NCBI RefSeq assembly: GCF_042646085.1
Contig: NZ_JBHRSZ010000002.1
Span: forward strand, 372,001 to 436,000
Length of the DNA stretch: 64,000 nt
Direction of reading: 5' to 3'
From: Litoribrevibacter euphylliae
GTDB lineage: Bacteria > Pseudomonadota > Gammaproteobacteria > Pseudomonadales > Litoribrevibacteraceae
Shown here: piece by piece, positions 7,729-17,342 of the stretch
Layout: the number at the start of each line of letters is the position of its first letter
Numbering within the stretch: position 1 is the stretch's first letter
Position numbers and translations under genes: made by a program
Notes under the pieces: model-generated
Told to the model about the DNA's origin: nothing
Seen by the model: the letters and a program-made list of their open reading frames with translations, nothing else
Database searches by the model: none

Positions 7729-9429
7729 CTATTTAATAATGCGCTCTGGAGTGTGATCACGCTGCTTGGTTTGCCACTCGTGCTCCATTCCGACCTCTGC
7801 CGTGCTTACCTGCAAGGTGCCCTGCCCTTTAATCAAATCCGCAGCACGTTCAGCCACCATAATGGTCGGCGCATTTAAGTTCCCATTTGGAATCGTTGGG
7901 AAGATGGATGAATCCACCACGCGTAATCCGGAAACCCCGCGCACCCGTGTTTCGGAATCCACCACTGCCATGTCATCTTCTCCCATCCGGCAAGAACACG
8001 ACGGGTGATACGCACTTTCTACGTTCTGACGTACGAACTGATCAATCTCTTCATCCGTTCTTACGTGCTCACCAGGTTGGATTTCTCCGTCCCGATAATC
8101 ATCGAACGCAGGTTGATTGATGATCTCACGCGTTAATTTCACGCAGTCCCGGAAACCTTCAATGTCATCTTCGTGTTGAAGATAGTTAAACAGAATGCTC
8201 GGCTTATCTTTCGGATCAGCACTCTTAATATGAATACGTCCACGACTTTTCGGTTTGTTATGGCCAATGTGTACCTGGAAGCCATGACCAGCAAAGGCGG
8301 TTCGGCCATCGTAACGCATCGCCGCTGGTAAGAAATGGTATTGAAGGTCTGGCCACTCAACGCCTGCTTTGGAACGAATAAAGCCGCACGACTCAAAGTG
8401 GTTGGTTGCACCTAAACCATCACGTTTAAAGAACCAACGGGCACCAATTAAGAATTTATTGAACCAGTCCAACTTACTGTTCAAGGTGATTGGCTGTTTG
8501 CACTTAAACTGGAAGTAAAACTCCAAGTGATCCTGAAGGTTTTCACCCACGCCGGGTAACTCGTGCGCAACTTCGACACCCGCCTTTTCAAGCACAGCTT
8601 TGTTACCAATACCGGAGAGCTGTAAGATCTGAGGCGAGCCAACCGACCCTGCCGAAAGTACGACTTCTTTCGAGCAACGCACCTCTTCAATGGTGCCTTT
8701 ACGCTCGTACTTCACTCCCACTGCGATTTTGTTTTCCTGCCCAGGTTTATTTTCTAACAGCACTTTATGCACCAAAGCGTGGGTTATTACGGTTAGATTT
8801 GGGCGAGACATCGCAGGACGCAAGTAAGCGTTTGAAGTTGACCAACGCACACCGTTCTTAACCGTCATGTGCATCGGGCCAAAACCTTCTTGCTGTTTAC
8901 CATTGTAATCCTGAGTAAAGAAATAACCCGCTTGCTGACCCGCTTTGATGAACGTCTTATAGAGCGGATTCTTCATCTGGTTGCCGTTATTGACACCCAA
9001 CGGGCCGGAATCACCACGATACTCATCAGCACCGAACGCCCAGGTTTCCGCTTTTTTGAAATACGGTAAGCAGTTCGCATAATCCCAATCTTTGGCACCA
9101 TGTTCTGCCCACTCATCAAAGTCTTTTGCATGGCCACGAACGTACACCATGCCATTGATCGACGACGAACCACCCAGCACTTTACCTCGTGGGCAATGCA
9201 TTTCACGGTTATCCAAATGCAGCTCAGGTTCAGTCTCAAACTGCCAAGCGTATTTTTCAGTATTCATCGGAATGGATAAGGCCGTCGGCATCTGAATAAA
9301 AATGCTTCGATCACTGCCACCGGTTTCCAATAACAACACAGATACCTTAGGGTCTTCCGACAGTCGATTGGCTAACACACAACCGGCCGAACCAGCGCCA
9401 ACAATGATGTAATCGTATTTTTTGCTCAT
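7729..9429 (-). CDS. betA: Choline dehydrogenase
   Basis: FAD enzyme of the GMC family oxidising choline to betaine aldehyde and able to carry on to betaine. The N-terminal YIIVGAGSAGCVLANRL binds FAD, GGSSSINGMVYVRGH is GMC signature 1, and the catalytic His lies in SAYHPSCSCRMG; the C-terminal NGNLNAPTIMVAERAAD segment closes the active site. The length of about 566 residues is usual. The ATG at 9429 is chosen over an adjacent TTG because AGGAAAG precedes it. It starts ten bases after betB, so the two are translationally close. BetA is membrane-associated and passes electrons to the respiratory chain in E. coli. Confidence 0.95.
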   Translation of the reverse strand: MSKKYDYIIVGAGSAGCVLANRLSEDPKVSVLLLETGGSDRSIFIQMPTALSIPMNTEKYAWQFETEPELHLDNREMHCPRGKVLGGSSSINGMVYVRGHAKDFDEWAEHGAKDWDYANCLPYFKKAETWAFGADEYRGDSGPLGVNNGNQMKNPLYKTFIKAGQQAGYFFTQDYNGKQQEGFGPMHMTVKNGVRWSTSNAYLRPAMSRPNLTVITHALVHKVLLENKPGQENKIAVGVKYERKGTIEEVRCSKEVVLSAGSVGSPQILQLSGIGNKAVLEKAGVEVAHELPGVGENLQDHLEFYFQFKCKQPITLNSKLDWFNKFLIGARWFFKRDGLGATNHFESCGFIRSKAGVEWPDLQYHFLPAAMRYDGRTAFAGHGFQVHIGHNKPKSRGRIHIKSADPKDKPSILFNYLQHEDDIEGFRDCVKLTREIINQPAFDDYRDGEIQPGEHVRTDEEIDQFVRQNVESAYHPSCSCRMGEDDMAVVDSETRVRGVSGLRVVDSSIFPTIPNGNLNAPTIMVAERAADLIKGQGTLQVSTAEVGMEHEWQTKQRDHTPERIIK

Positions 9430-9438
9430 CAAACTTTC

Positions 9439-10917
9439 CTAAAACGGGCTTTCCAAAGGATTCATCCCCACATATACCGCTTTCAACTGGGTATAGTGAT
9501 TTAATGTCGCCACACCATTTTCACGACCAATGCCCGATTGCTTGTATCCACCCACCGGCATTTCGGCAGGCGAAGCGCCGTAGGCATTGATCCAGCAAAT
9601 ACCCGCTTGTATTTGATGAATCACACGATGAGCACGTTGAATGTTTTGGGTAAATACACCAGCGGCTAGACCAAGTTCCGTATCGTTAGCACGCGCAATG
9701 ACTTCGGTTTCTTCAGAGAAGCTCAACAACGCCATGACCGGGCCAAAGATTTCTTCACGAACAATGGTCATGTCGTCTGTACAATCCGCAAACACGGTCG
9801 GCGCAACGAAATAACCATTAGGTGCTGATTCAGGGCTTAACGCTTGACCACCCGCGAGTAGGGTTGCACCTTCATCAATGCCTTTCTGAATGTAATCCAT
9901 CACTAAGCTGTGATGTTTCTTAGAAATCATTGCGCCGAAATTCACTTCCGGATCAAGAGGATTACCCGCAATGATGTTGTTCTGGATGCGTGTCACCAAC
10001 TTCTCTTTGAATTGATCCATCACGGATTCATGCACAAAGACTCGTGTACCGTTAGTACAAATTTCACCTTGGGTGTAGAAGTTACCCAACATGGCAGCAG
10101 ACACCGCTTCGTCCAGATCGGCATCGTCAAACACGATCAATGGCGACTTACCACCCAGCTCCATGGTCACATCTTTTAGGTTTGATGCGGCATTAGCCAT
10201 CACCTTCTTGCCCGTACCCACTTCACCCGTAAAGGAAACCTTCTCGATACCACTATGACCGGTCAGTTGCTGCCCTACTCGATGGTCGCCTTGAACTACA
10301 TTGAATACGCCAGCCGGTACACCTGCTTCAATAAAAATTTCTGCCAGTTTCAATGCGCCCAATGGTGTTTCTTCTGACGGCTTAAACACCATCGCATTAC
10401 CCGTTGCCAGGGCCGGAGCTGATTTCCAGCAAGCAATCTGTAACGGATAATTCCAAGCACCAATCCCAGCACACACGCCCAAAGGCTCGCGACGGGTGTA
10501 ATAAAAATCACCACCTAAATCCTGTTGATTGCCCTCGATAGATGGCGCGAGACCAGCAAAGAATTCAATGGAATCGGCCCCGGTAACAACATCTACAACA
10601 GACGCTTCTTGCCAAGGTTTACCGGTATCCAATACTTCAATTCGAGCCAGTTCATCATTACGTTCGCGCAACAGCGCAACCGCTTTTAATAGGATGCGTG
10701 AACGCTCCATACCAGTCATTGCTGACCACTCAGCAAAGCCTTGTTGCGCAGATTCAACCGCGCGATCAACCAAGGCTTCATCCGCTTGTTCAACAGCGTA
10801 AATCACTTCACCAGTAGCAGGGTTTACTACATCGAAAGTTTCACCAGTGGCATTTGCCACATACTGGCCATGAATAAAGGATTGATAACATGGTTTGTTC
10901 GTAACGGGGTTAGTCAT
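9439..10917 (-). CDS. betB: Betaine aldehyde dehydrogenase
   Basis: NAD(P)-dependent dehydrogenase of 492 residues converting betaine aldehyde to glycine betaine. The catalytic residues are visible: Asn156 in AWNYP, Glu253 in MELGGKSP and Cys287 in QGEICTNG; SFTGEVGTGKKV at about 228-239 is the cofactor site. C-terminal NAYGASPAEMPVGGYKQSG is characteristic of BetB. It lies between betI (ten bases upstream) and betA, the gene order of the gammaproteobacterial betIBA operon. Confidence 0.96.
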   Translation of the reverse strand: MTNPVTNKPCYQSFIHGQYVANATGETFDVVNPATGEVIYAVEQADEALVDRAVESAQQGFAEWSAMTGMERSRILLKAVALLRERNDELARIEVLDTGKPWQEASVVDVVTGADSIEFFAGLAPSIEGNQQDLGGDFYYTRREPLGVCAGIGAWNYPLQIACWKSAPALATGNAMVFKPSEETPLGALKLAEIFIEAGVPAGVFNVVQGDHRVGQQLTGHSGIEKVSFTGEVGTGKKVMANAASNLKDVTMELGGKSPLIVFDDADLDEAVSAAMLGNFYTQGEICTNGTRVFVHESVMDQFKEKLVTRIQNNIIAGNPLDPEVNFGAMISKKHHSLVMDYIQKGIDEGATLLAGGQALSPESAPNGYFVAPTVFADCTDDMTIVREEIFGPVMALLSFSEETEVIARANDTELGLAAGVFTQNIQRAHRVIHQIQAGICWINAYGASPAEMPVGGYKQSGIGRENGVATLNHYTQLKAVYVGMNPLESPF

Positions 10918-10927
10918 AACTTATTCG

Positions 10928-11506
10928 CTAAATCAAAGATCTCAAAAATCGTTTACATAATGCAGCGGCGTGCTGCCCATCAATAGCTTCTTCACTAAGC
11001 GCACCTCGTAACCATAGGCCATCAATCAAAGCGGCAATACTTTTTGCTGCATCATCAACCATTTCTTCTGGCAACAATGCTCTTAGTGAATATTTAAGGT
11101 TTGAATGCAATCGGCGTTCATTCACTCGTTGCAAACGTGCAAACTCTGGCTGATGCATTGACTGAGCCCAAAATGCCATCCAAGTCTTTGCACTGGACTC
11201 ATCAATTTGAAATTGGCTGAAGTTAGCATCAATGATCGCATCCAAACGCGTTAATGGATCATTCCCAATTTCGCTGTTCAACTGAGCAAACAATTCATCC
11301 TGCAACGACTGCAGTAAAAATCGAACCGTCGCTTCTAATAATTCTTGCTTACCGCCGAAGTAATGACTGATGACCCCCGTCGATACTCCAGCAATCTTAC
11401 TGATACTGCTTACTGTCGTCCCATGCAAACCAAAGCGTTCGACAGAAGCAATGGTTGCCTCAATCAGCTGCGCTTGGCGTATTGGTTTCATTCCTACTTT
11501 TGGCAT
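10928..11506 (-). CDS. betI: TetR-family repressor of choline-betaine genes
   Basis: Regulator of about 192 residues. It begins MPKVGMKPIRQAQLIEAT, the start typical of BetI, followed by the TetR helix-turn-helix (TTVSSISKIAGVSTGVISHY, about 28-50). A longer in-frame reading from 11587 has no family counterpart and runs through a likely operator, so I chose the ATG at 11506. In E. coli BetI represses the bet genes and choline relieves repression. It is first in the minus-strand operon betI-betB-betA-choX-choW-choV, and TGAACGTTCA-type sites lie upstream, consistent with autoregulation. Confidence 0.93.
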   Translation of the reverse strand: MPKVGMKPIRQAQLIEATIASVERFGLHGTTVSSISKIAGVSTGVISHYFGGKQELLEATVRFLLQSLQDELFAQLNSEIGNDPLTRLDAIIDANFSQFQIDESSAKTWMAFWAQSMHQPEFARLQRVNERRLHSNLKYSLRALLPEEMVDDAAKSIAALIDGLWLRGALSEEAIDGQHAAALCKRFLRSLI

Positions 11507-11538
11507 GACACGAACGTACTCTTCATTCATTAAACAAA

Positions 11539-11551
11539 TTGAACGTTTCAA
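11539..11551. promoter_or_regulatory. BetI-like operator, proximal
   Basis: TTGAACGTTTCAA lies 33 bases upstream of the betI start. It shares the TTGAACGTT core with the site at 11622-11636 and is a nearly symmetric inverted repeat with one extra T. From memory this resembles BetI boxes in other gammaproteobacteria; binding is inferred. Confidence 0.5.
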
Positions 11552-11621
11552 GATTTGGATCACCGCATTGAGCAAGCCCCAAGCCATACTTCAAAGCGTA
11601 TTCATAACCCATTCTTTTTTT

Positions 11622-11636
11622 AATGAACGTTCAATA
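11622..11636. promoter_or_regulatory. BetI-like operator, distal
   Basis: AATGAACGTTCAAT contains the perfect 10-base palindrome TGAACGTTCA (11624-11633) with further partial symmetry in the flanks. It lies about 120 bases before betI and about 80 bases from the second copy, so both could be occupied by BetI around the operon promoter, which I cannot place with confidence. Confidence 0.55.
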
Positions 11637-11639
11637 TAA

Positions 11640-11920
11640 AAAGAATAATAATAGTTAGAGTTGTAAATATCAAATCCACAAAGTCTACTAATATTCAGAT
11701 AGCCACTCAGAAAAAAACGGATCAAAACCTAAAGAAATAACGATTAATCTTTTATTTTCAATAAGATAAAGACAGTCACACCACCAAAAGAATTCTTTTA
11801 GGACTCTAAATATTTTCCTGATAAACGTTTTTATTCTGATCAAAAAAACATAGACATCTATAGACTATCCTTCCATTCTCCCCTTCTCTGGATAGGTTAT
11901 TGGTCAAACTGCAGGCATAA
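11640..11920. other. AT-rich intergenic stretch without a gene
   Basis: No open reading frame with coding character is seen between the betI control region and the terminator at 11921. The stretch is AT-rich with runs of A and T and contains a 14-base perfect palindrome AAAAGAATTCTTTT at 11786-11799, whose role is unknown. Confidence 0.5.
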
Positions 11921-11946
11921 AAAAAGCGAGCCGAAGCTCGCTTTTT
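11921..11946 (-). terminator. Rho-independent terminator of the chalcone-isomerase-like gene
   Basis: An 11-base perfect stem, AAAAAGCGAGC at 11921-11931 and its complement at 11936-11946, closes a CGAA tetraloop. It is followed by U in both directions. It lies 28 bases past the stop of the minus-strand gene ending at 11974. Confidence 0.9.
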
Positions 11947-11973
11947 ATCGATCTGAAGTTTGCTACTTAGCGC

Positions 11974-12531
11974 TTAACTACCTAGCAATTCAGCTTTTAA
12001 GCCGTCGTGTACAGGATTGTCTGACAACCAAATACCGAACATAGCTTTTTTGAATTCTACGCCTTTAACAGTGTCTTTCTTAACACCGTTCTTAGTAACA
12101 GTTACACCTTCACCTGGTACGTAAACCAAATCAAAGATGTCACCTTCTTTAATCTCTTCACGGAAAACATTGATGAACTTATCGATTTCAGATTTGATTG
12201 CTGCAGTGTTACCACCCGTTGCCAGCTCAAAACCTTCGTTCGTTGCATTGACCATTTTCTCTGCTGTAATCAAGCCAGAAACGATGTGTAAACGAAGCGC
12301 CATTGGCTGGTCAGCATTAACAACCTGATCGGCTGATAAGCCTTTGTTTTGTAGGTAAAGACCTGCAACGTAAAGATCCAGGAACATCTTGTCACGGATG
12401 CCTGCGCCATTAAGCACTAGATCGCCACTTGAAACACTTAGTTGATCTGGAATTTCAATGTCAGCAATTTGCATAGCTGAAGCGGACATTGCGCAAACCA
12501 TTGCGCCACATGCGATGATTTTTTTAAACAT
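11974..12531 (-). CDS. Periplasmic chalcone-isomerase-like protein
   Basis: Exported protein of 185 residues: signal peptide about 1-19 (MFKKIIACGAMVCAMSASA), then a domain matching the bacterial chalcone-isomerase-like family (GAGIRDKMFLDLYVAGLYL, a typical N-terminal strand-helix block, and a C-terminal FKKAMFGIWLSDNPVHDGLK). Members share the fold of plant chalcone isomerase and fatty-acid-binding proteins, but the bacterial versions usually lack a known reaction; binding of a small hydrophobic ligand is plausible. It appears to be a single gene, with its own terminator at 11921-11946. Confidence 0.85.
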   Translation of the reverse strand: MFKKIIACGAMVCAMSASAMQIADIEIPDQLSVSSGDLVLNGAGIRDKMFLDLYVAGLYLQNKGLSADQVVNADQPMALRLHIVSGLITAEKMVNATNEGFELATGGNTAAIKSEIDKFINVFREEIKEGDIFDLVYVPGEGVTVTKNGVKKDTVKGVEFKKAMFGIWLSDNPVHDGLKAELLGS

Positions 12532-12713
12532 TTATCTCTGATCCCATATTGTTATTGTTAGTCGTCCAGTACACAGGTCGCTTAGGAGTGTGTGCCCTGT
12601 GCGCGATAAAGTGTACTGGTTTGGGTACCACAAAAATGTGGACTGAGTTACATTTTTTATCTGAAATAAGCGCCAAATGTTAAAAGGCGACAAAAAGCAT
12701 CATAGCCGCCCTA

Positions 12714-14447
12714 TTACATACGATCAACAACCTTAATGCCTAACAGATCCAGGCCAGTGTGCATCGCTTCTGCAACGCGTTTACACAGTGCCAAACGGCT
12801 TGCTCGAACCTCGGCATCCACGCCCTCTTTATTGATAGGACACGCCTCGTAGAAGGTCATGAAGTTGCCTGACAACTCATACAGATACGTACACAGTAAA
12901 TGTGGTGCACCCTCTTTCGCTACCGCTTCTACGACCTCAGGAAGTTGTAAGAGTTTCATTGCCAAAGTACGCTCTGCGTCTTCTTGAACAACAATATCCG
13001 CAGCAAAGGTTTCTAATGACTCATCTGCTTTGCGGAATACACTAACAACACGAGTGTAAGCATACTGAAGGTAAGGCGCAGTATTACCTTCAAACGACAA
13101 CATGTTATCCCACTCGAAAATGTAATCCGTCGTGCGGTTCTTAGATAGATCAGCATACTTCACAGCACCGATGGATACGGCATCGATCACCGCTTGTTTT
13201 TGCTCTTCAGTAAGATCAGAACCTTTCGACTCAATCAAACTAGTGGCACGCTGCTCTGCTTCATCCAACAAATCAGACAACTTAACCACACCGCCAGAAC
13301 GAGTTTTGAACGGGCGGCCATCTTTGCCTAACATCATGCCAAATGCATGGTGCTCCAAAGACATGCCTTCAGGCGCATAGCCCGCTTTACGGACAATGGT
13401 CCAAGCTTGCTGTAAGTGCTGAGCCTGACGGGAGTCGATGAAATAAAGTACACGGTCTGCACCTAATTCTTCATTACGATACTTGGCACATGCAATGTCC
13501 GTCGTCGTGTAAAGGAAGCCACCGTCTTTCTTCTGGATAATTACACCCATTGGATCGCCATCTTTGTTCTTAAACTCGTCCAAGAACACCACCATGGCGC
13601 CATCGTCTTCAACAGCCAAACCTTTCTCTTTAAGATCAGCCACAACACCTGGCAGCATATCGTTGTACTGGCTTTCACCCATGACATCATCACGAGACAA
13701 AGTCACATTTAAACGGTCATAAGACTTCTGGTTCTGCTCCATAGTGACATCAACCAGCTTGCGCCACATGTCATTACACCACTGGTCACCACCTTGCAGC
13801 TTCACCACGTAATTACGCGCGCGCTCTGCAAATTCCTCATCGAAATCGTATTTCTGCTTGGATTGACGATAGAATTCTTCCAAATCCGACAATTCAGATT
13901 CAAGTACATCCGGGTTATCACGCATCAGCTCTTCTAGGTGTGCAATCAACATCCCAAATTGAGTACCCCAGTCACCAATGTGATTACAACGAATCACTTT
14001 GTGACCTAAAAACTCCAACGTTCGAACAACAGCATCTCCGATAATGGTGGAACGCAAGTGACCAACGTGCATTTCTTTAGCAACGTTCGGAGCGGAATAA
14101 TCAACCGCAATGGTTTGAGTCTCTTGAAGCTCAACACCGCAACGCGAGTCGTAGCCTTTTAATTCGTTGGCAACCCAATCTTTATTTAGAAAGATATTAA
14201 TGAACCCTGGGCCCGCAATTTCTAATTTATCGATCACACCTTCGAGCTGAACCTGCTCAACCACTTTCTGAGCAAACTCACGTGGATTCATGCCCAGTTT
14301 TTTGGCAACCGGCATCACACCGTTGGATTGATAATCTCCGAAATTAGCTTTCGCGCTTGGTCGCACCATTCCTGGTGTTCCTTCAGGAGCACCTGCGGCT
14401 ACTAATGCTTTTGAAAACGCTTGATCTAGAAAGTTACGAAGATTCAT
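12714..14447 (-). CDS. argS: Arginyl-tRNA synthetase
   Basis: Class I aminoacyl-tRNA synthetase of 577 residues that charges tRNA-Arg. The N-terminal Add-1 domain (about 1-110) is followed by the HIGH-type motif HVGH at about 127-130 in KEMHVGHLRSTIIGD. A standard KMSKS is absent and replaced by a variant around GKDGRPFKTRSG, which is normal for many ArgS. The DALR-type anticodon-binding domain forms the C-terminus, which ends in the characteristic LLGIKVVDRM. It is cytoplasmic and essential. Confidence 0.97.
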   Translation of the reverse strand: MNLRNFLDQAFSKALVAAGAPEGTPGMVRPSAKANFGDYQSNGVMPVAKKLGMNPREFAQKVVEQVQLEGVIDKLEIAGPGFINIFLNKDWVANELKGYDSRCGVELQETQTIAVDYSAPNVAKEMHVGHLRSTIIGDAVVRTLEFLGHKVIRCNHIGDWGTQFGMLIAHLEELMRDNPDVLESELSDLEEFYRQSKQKYDFDEEFAERARNYVVKLQGGDQWCNDMWRKLVDVTMEQNQKSYDRLNVTLSRDDVMGESQYNDMLPGVVADLKEKGLAVEDDGAMVVFLDEFKNKDGDPMGVIIQKKDGGFLYTTTDIACAKYRNEELGADRVLYFIDSRQAQHLQQAWTIVRKAGYAPEGMSLEHHAFGMMLGKDGRPFKTRSGGVVKLSDLLDEAEQRATSLIESKGSDLTEEQKQAVIDAVSIGAVKYADLSKNRTTDYIFEWDNMLSFEGNTAPYLQYAYTRVVSVFRKADESLETFAADIVVQEDAERTLAMKLLQLPEVVEAVAKEGAPHLLCTYLYELSGNFMTFYEACPINKEGVDAEVRASRLALCKRVAEAMHTGLDLLGIKVVDRM

Positions 14448-14658
14448 TTATCAACCTTTATGAAATTGGGGAAGGAGTTAACAAACTGCTTTATAGCGAA
14501 ACAACACTAAAATGCTTCAAAAATGAGGCGCTATTCTACAACAGACTGCGTAGAGGAAAAACCGCCGAATATAGAAAGTCCGAAGAACGAAAAGCCAGAT
14601 ACAGAAAAGGCCAGCAAATGCCAGCCCTTATCGATCAGATATATTGACAGAAAGTCGA

Positions 14659-15492
14659 TTACAAGCCTTCTAAAAGAGCATCCAACGCTTCTTCAACACC
14701 CACCGCATCCTGTACTTCCTGCAATGCTCTCGGATGATCCATTCCCACCGCATCTGCGATTTGAGAAGGGAAGCGAGCGATAATCTCGTCTTCACTTAAC
14801 TCGTCCATGTGTGCTTGATGTAGGAATAGCGCTAGATTAATAATGCCAGCCATAGGCGGAACCGGATCATTCGCCAACGGATCATAGTGATGAGCAATGC
14901 CATCGCTCATTTCATTAGGAAAACGCCATCGCCTCGCCAACTCTGCACCAACCTCCGCGTAATCATAACCAAAGACCTGATGCTCCGCTTCACGACGGTC
15001 TTTACCTTCTTTGATCATGGCATCAACGCCGACACATTCCTGCGGATACACGGTATGCATCAGTACTATACCAATGGAATACAACATGCCCGCCGTAAAT
15101 GCAGATTCAGGGTTCACATTGGTATAACGAGCAATCCAACGCGATAGCTCGGCAACTGCAAAACTGTCTTTCCAAAAACCTTTTCGATCAAACCCTTGAG
15201 GTACAGTAACTGCCGCCGAGATACCTGAAGCCAACACCATGGTTCGCAACATACTCAAGCCAAGCAGCACCACTGCATCATTGATCGTTTTGACTTCACG
15301 ACTCGAACTGAATTTCGCCGAATTAGCGATTCGTAAAACCTTTGCACTTAACACCTGATCTTTCGATATTTTATCGGCAATGTCGTCAATATCGATGGAT
15401 TCTTCATCCTTAAAACTTTCGATCAGTTCCTGAACCACTTTAGGAATACTTGGGAGTTGTTGTGAGCTATTGAAAATGTCTGCTAGTTCCAT
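14659..15492 (-). CDS. HDOD-domain signalling protein
   Basis: Protein of about 277 residues dominated by an HDOD domain, a metal-free relative of HD hydrolases (QLPSIPKVVQELIES, then VLSAKVLRIANSAKFSS, then FTAGMLYSIGIVLMH). HDOD proteins act as scaffolds in chemotaxis, cyclic-di-GMP and stress signalling; there is no catalytic HD pair here. Three starts lie close together; the ATG at 15492 has GAGG six bases upstream, whereas the longer start at 15504 has none. It is transcribed toward argS but 200 bases separate them. Confidence 0.85.
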   Translation of the reverse strand: MELADIFNSSQQLPSIPKVVQELIESFKDEESIDIDDIADKISKDQVLSAKVLRIANSAKFSSSREVKTINDAVVLLGLSMLRTMVLASGISAAVTVPQGFDRKGFWKDSFAVAELSRWIARYTNVNPESAFTAGMLYSIGIVLMHTVYPQECVGVDAMIKEGKDRREAEHQVFGYDYAEVGAELARRWRFPNEMSDGIAHHYDPLANDPVPPMAGIINLALFLHQAHMDELSEDEIIARFPSQIADAVGMDHPRALQEVQDAVGVEEALDALLEGL

Positions 15493-15504
15493 ATACATCC
15501 TCAT

Positions 15505-15849
15505 CAGATAATACTTGCCGAATACTCAATAGATGCGCTCCGCGCCGGACAACTCTTTGATTTAAAGGAAGATTTAAATCAAAAAGATCCCCTGCCTCTA
15601 TCAAGTAAGACATGAAAATTAATACTAAGCTTGGTCTCGCGAGATGTGCTTCACTGAACCCTGTTTTTGTTAGAATCTTTTCTGATCCACACATTTGAGT
15701 GTAGACACTAATCTGCCCTCAACACTGACTTTTTTCGTTATCTTTATGTTAAAAAGACTGTCAGCCATACCTCATTGCTCTCAACATATCTTGTGACCAC
15801 TCAAATTGATCATTTCCCGACCAATGACCAAAAAAAGACGACCTAAACC
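15505..15849. other. Intergenic region between the HDOD gene and rimO
   Basis: No convincing gene. A 75-codon minus-strand frame runs through part of it into the HDOD gene but has neither a ribosome site nor family resemblance. The stretch presumably holds divergent promoters. Confidence 0.4.
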
Positions 15850-15878
15850 TTAACTGTCTTTTGCTCTAACGCTACAAT
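15850..15878 (+). promoter_or_regulatory. Predicted sigma-70 promoter of rimO
   Basis: TTAACT at 15850-15855 and TACAAT at 15873-15878 are spaced by 17 bases, 55 bases ahead of the rimO ATG. The -10 matches five of six consensus bases, the -35 four. Confidence 0.5.
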
Positions 15879-15932
15879 ACGCCGCTGTTTAAAACCTATC
15901 ATTTATGAACTGTAATTCTGAGAACAATTTCT

Positions 15933-17252
15933 ATGTCAAAGCATCAAGGTAAAGTCGGGTTTGTATCACTGGGCTGCCCAAAAAATACGGTAGACTCGGA
16001 GCGTATTCTGACTCAACTAAAAACCGAAGGTTATGAGATATCCCCTAGCTATGAGGATGCGGATGTTGTTCTTGTAAATACGTGCGGATTCATTGATAGC
16101 GCAGTTCAGGAATCATTGGATACCATTGGTGAAGCCATTCAGGAAAACGGTAAAGTTATCGTGACCGGCTGCTTAGGTGCGAAAGAAGATGTTATCCGTG
16201 AAGTGCATCCTAACGTGCTAGCAGTAAGTGGCCCGCATGCTTACGATGAAGTTATGAATCAAGTTCATGAAGTGGTTGATAAACCGGTTCATAATCCGTT
16301 TGAGAGCTTAGTTCCCGATACTGGCGTGAAGTTAACACCAAAACATTACGCTTATCTAAAAATCTCAGAAGGCTGTAACCACCGTTGTACGTTCTGCATT
16401 ATTCCTTCTTTCCGTGGTGATTTGGTTAGCCGCCCTGTGGGTGAAGTGCTTCATGAAGCCAAACGCCTTGCGGATGCCGGTGTTAAAGAATTATTGGTGA
16501 TTTCACAAGACACCAGTGCTTATGGCGTCGACACCAAATACAAACTTGACTTCTGGGATGGTCGCCCGGTTAAAACACGCTTAACTCAACTGTGTGAAGA
16601 GTTGGCTAAGTTTGGCATCTGGGTTCGCCTTCACTATGTTTATCCATATCCGAATGTAGATGAGCTGATTCCTTTGATGGCTGAAGGAAAAATCCTTCCG
16701 TACTTGGATATCCCATTCCAACACGCATCACCAAAAGTGTTAAAGAACATGAAGCGCCCTGCCCATTCTGAGAAAGTGCTAGGACGTATTAAGAAATGGC
16801 GCGAGATCTGCCCGAACATTGTGCTTCGCTCTACCTTTATTGTGGGCTTCCCTGGTGAAACCGAAGAAGACTTCCAAATGCTATTAGACTTCCTTGAAGA
16901 AGCACAATTGGATCGCGTCGGCTGCTTTAAGTACTCTCCGGTAGATGGTGCCACTGCTAATGAGCTACCAGATCAAGTTGATGAAGACGTAAAACAAGAG
17001 CGTTGGGATCGCTTTATGGAAGTTCAACAGCGCATCAGTGCTGCCAAGCTTCAAGCAAAAGTCGGTACCATCATGGATGTGATCGTTGATGAAGTGGTAG
17101 AAGAAGGTGCCGTTTGCCGTTCATTCGGAGACGCGCCTGAAATCGACGGCCAAGTTTTCCTGGATAACCAAGTTCACCTGAAGCCAGGGGAAATCGTAAC
17201 CGTTAAAATCGAAGAAGCCGATGAATACGATATGTGGGGTCACTTGGTTTAA
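15933..17252 (+). CDS. rimO: Ribosomal protein uS12 methylthiotransferase
   Basis: Radical-SAM enzyme of 439 residues that adds a methylthio group to the conserved Asp of ribosomal protein S12. The N-terminal MTTase domain has the three auxiliary-cluster cysteines (Cys15 in LGCPKN, Cys51 in NTCGF, Cys80 in TGCLG); the radical-SAM CX3CX2C is at about 148-155 (GCNHRCTFC), and a TRAM domain forms the last 70 residues. Length and motifs fit RimO rather than MiaB. It is a single gene with a predicted promoter and a strong terminator. Confidence 0.96.
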   Translation: MSKHQGKVGFVSLGCPKNTVDSERILTQLKTEGYEISPSYEDADVVLVNTCGFIDSAVQESLDTIGEAIQENGKVIVTGCLGAKEDVIREVHPNVLAVSGPHAYDEVMNQVHEVVDKPVHNPFESLVPDTGVKLTPKHYAYLKISEGCNHRCTFCIIPSFRGDLVSRPVGEVLHEAKRLADAGVKELLVISQDTSAYGVDTKYKLDFWDGRPVKTRLTQLCEELAKFGIWVRLHYVYPYPNVDELIPLMAEGKILPYLDIPFQHASPKVLKNMKRPAHSEKVLGRIKKWREICPNIVLRSTFIVGFPGETEEDFQMLLDFLEEAQLDRVGCFKYSPVDGATANELPDQVDEDVKQERWDRFMEVQQRISAAKLQAKVGTIMDVIVDEVVEEGAVCRSFGDAPEIDGQVFLDNQVHLKPGEIVTVKIEEADEYDMWGHLV

Positions 17253-17281
17253 TCTGTTTAAACCATTAACCGCACGAAACG

Positions 17282-17311
17282 AAAAAGGGGATTTGTTACA
17301 ATCCCCTTTTT
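17282..17311. terminator. Bidirectional terminator between rimO and the DUF4384 gene
   Basis: A 12-base stem, AAAAAGGGGATT at 17282-17293 with its complement at 17300-17311 and a six-base loop, has U-runs in both directions. It serves rimO on the plus strand and the convergent gene ending at 17343. Confidence 0.9.
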
Positions 17312-17342
17312 TATTCTTATTTACTGTCTCAATTGCAAGCGC

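Noticed and set aside
11507..11587. 27-codon extension of betI
   Set aside because: Reads through the proximal operator-like site; BetI starts with MPKVGM in its family.
15467..15694. 75-codon minus-strand frame between the HDOD gene and rimO
   Set aside because: Overlaps the HDOD start and lacks a ribosome site and recognisable motifs.
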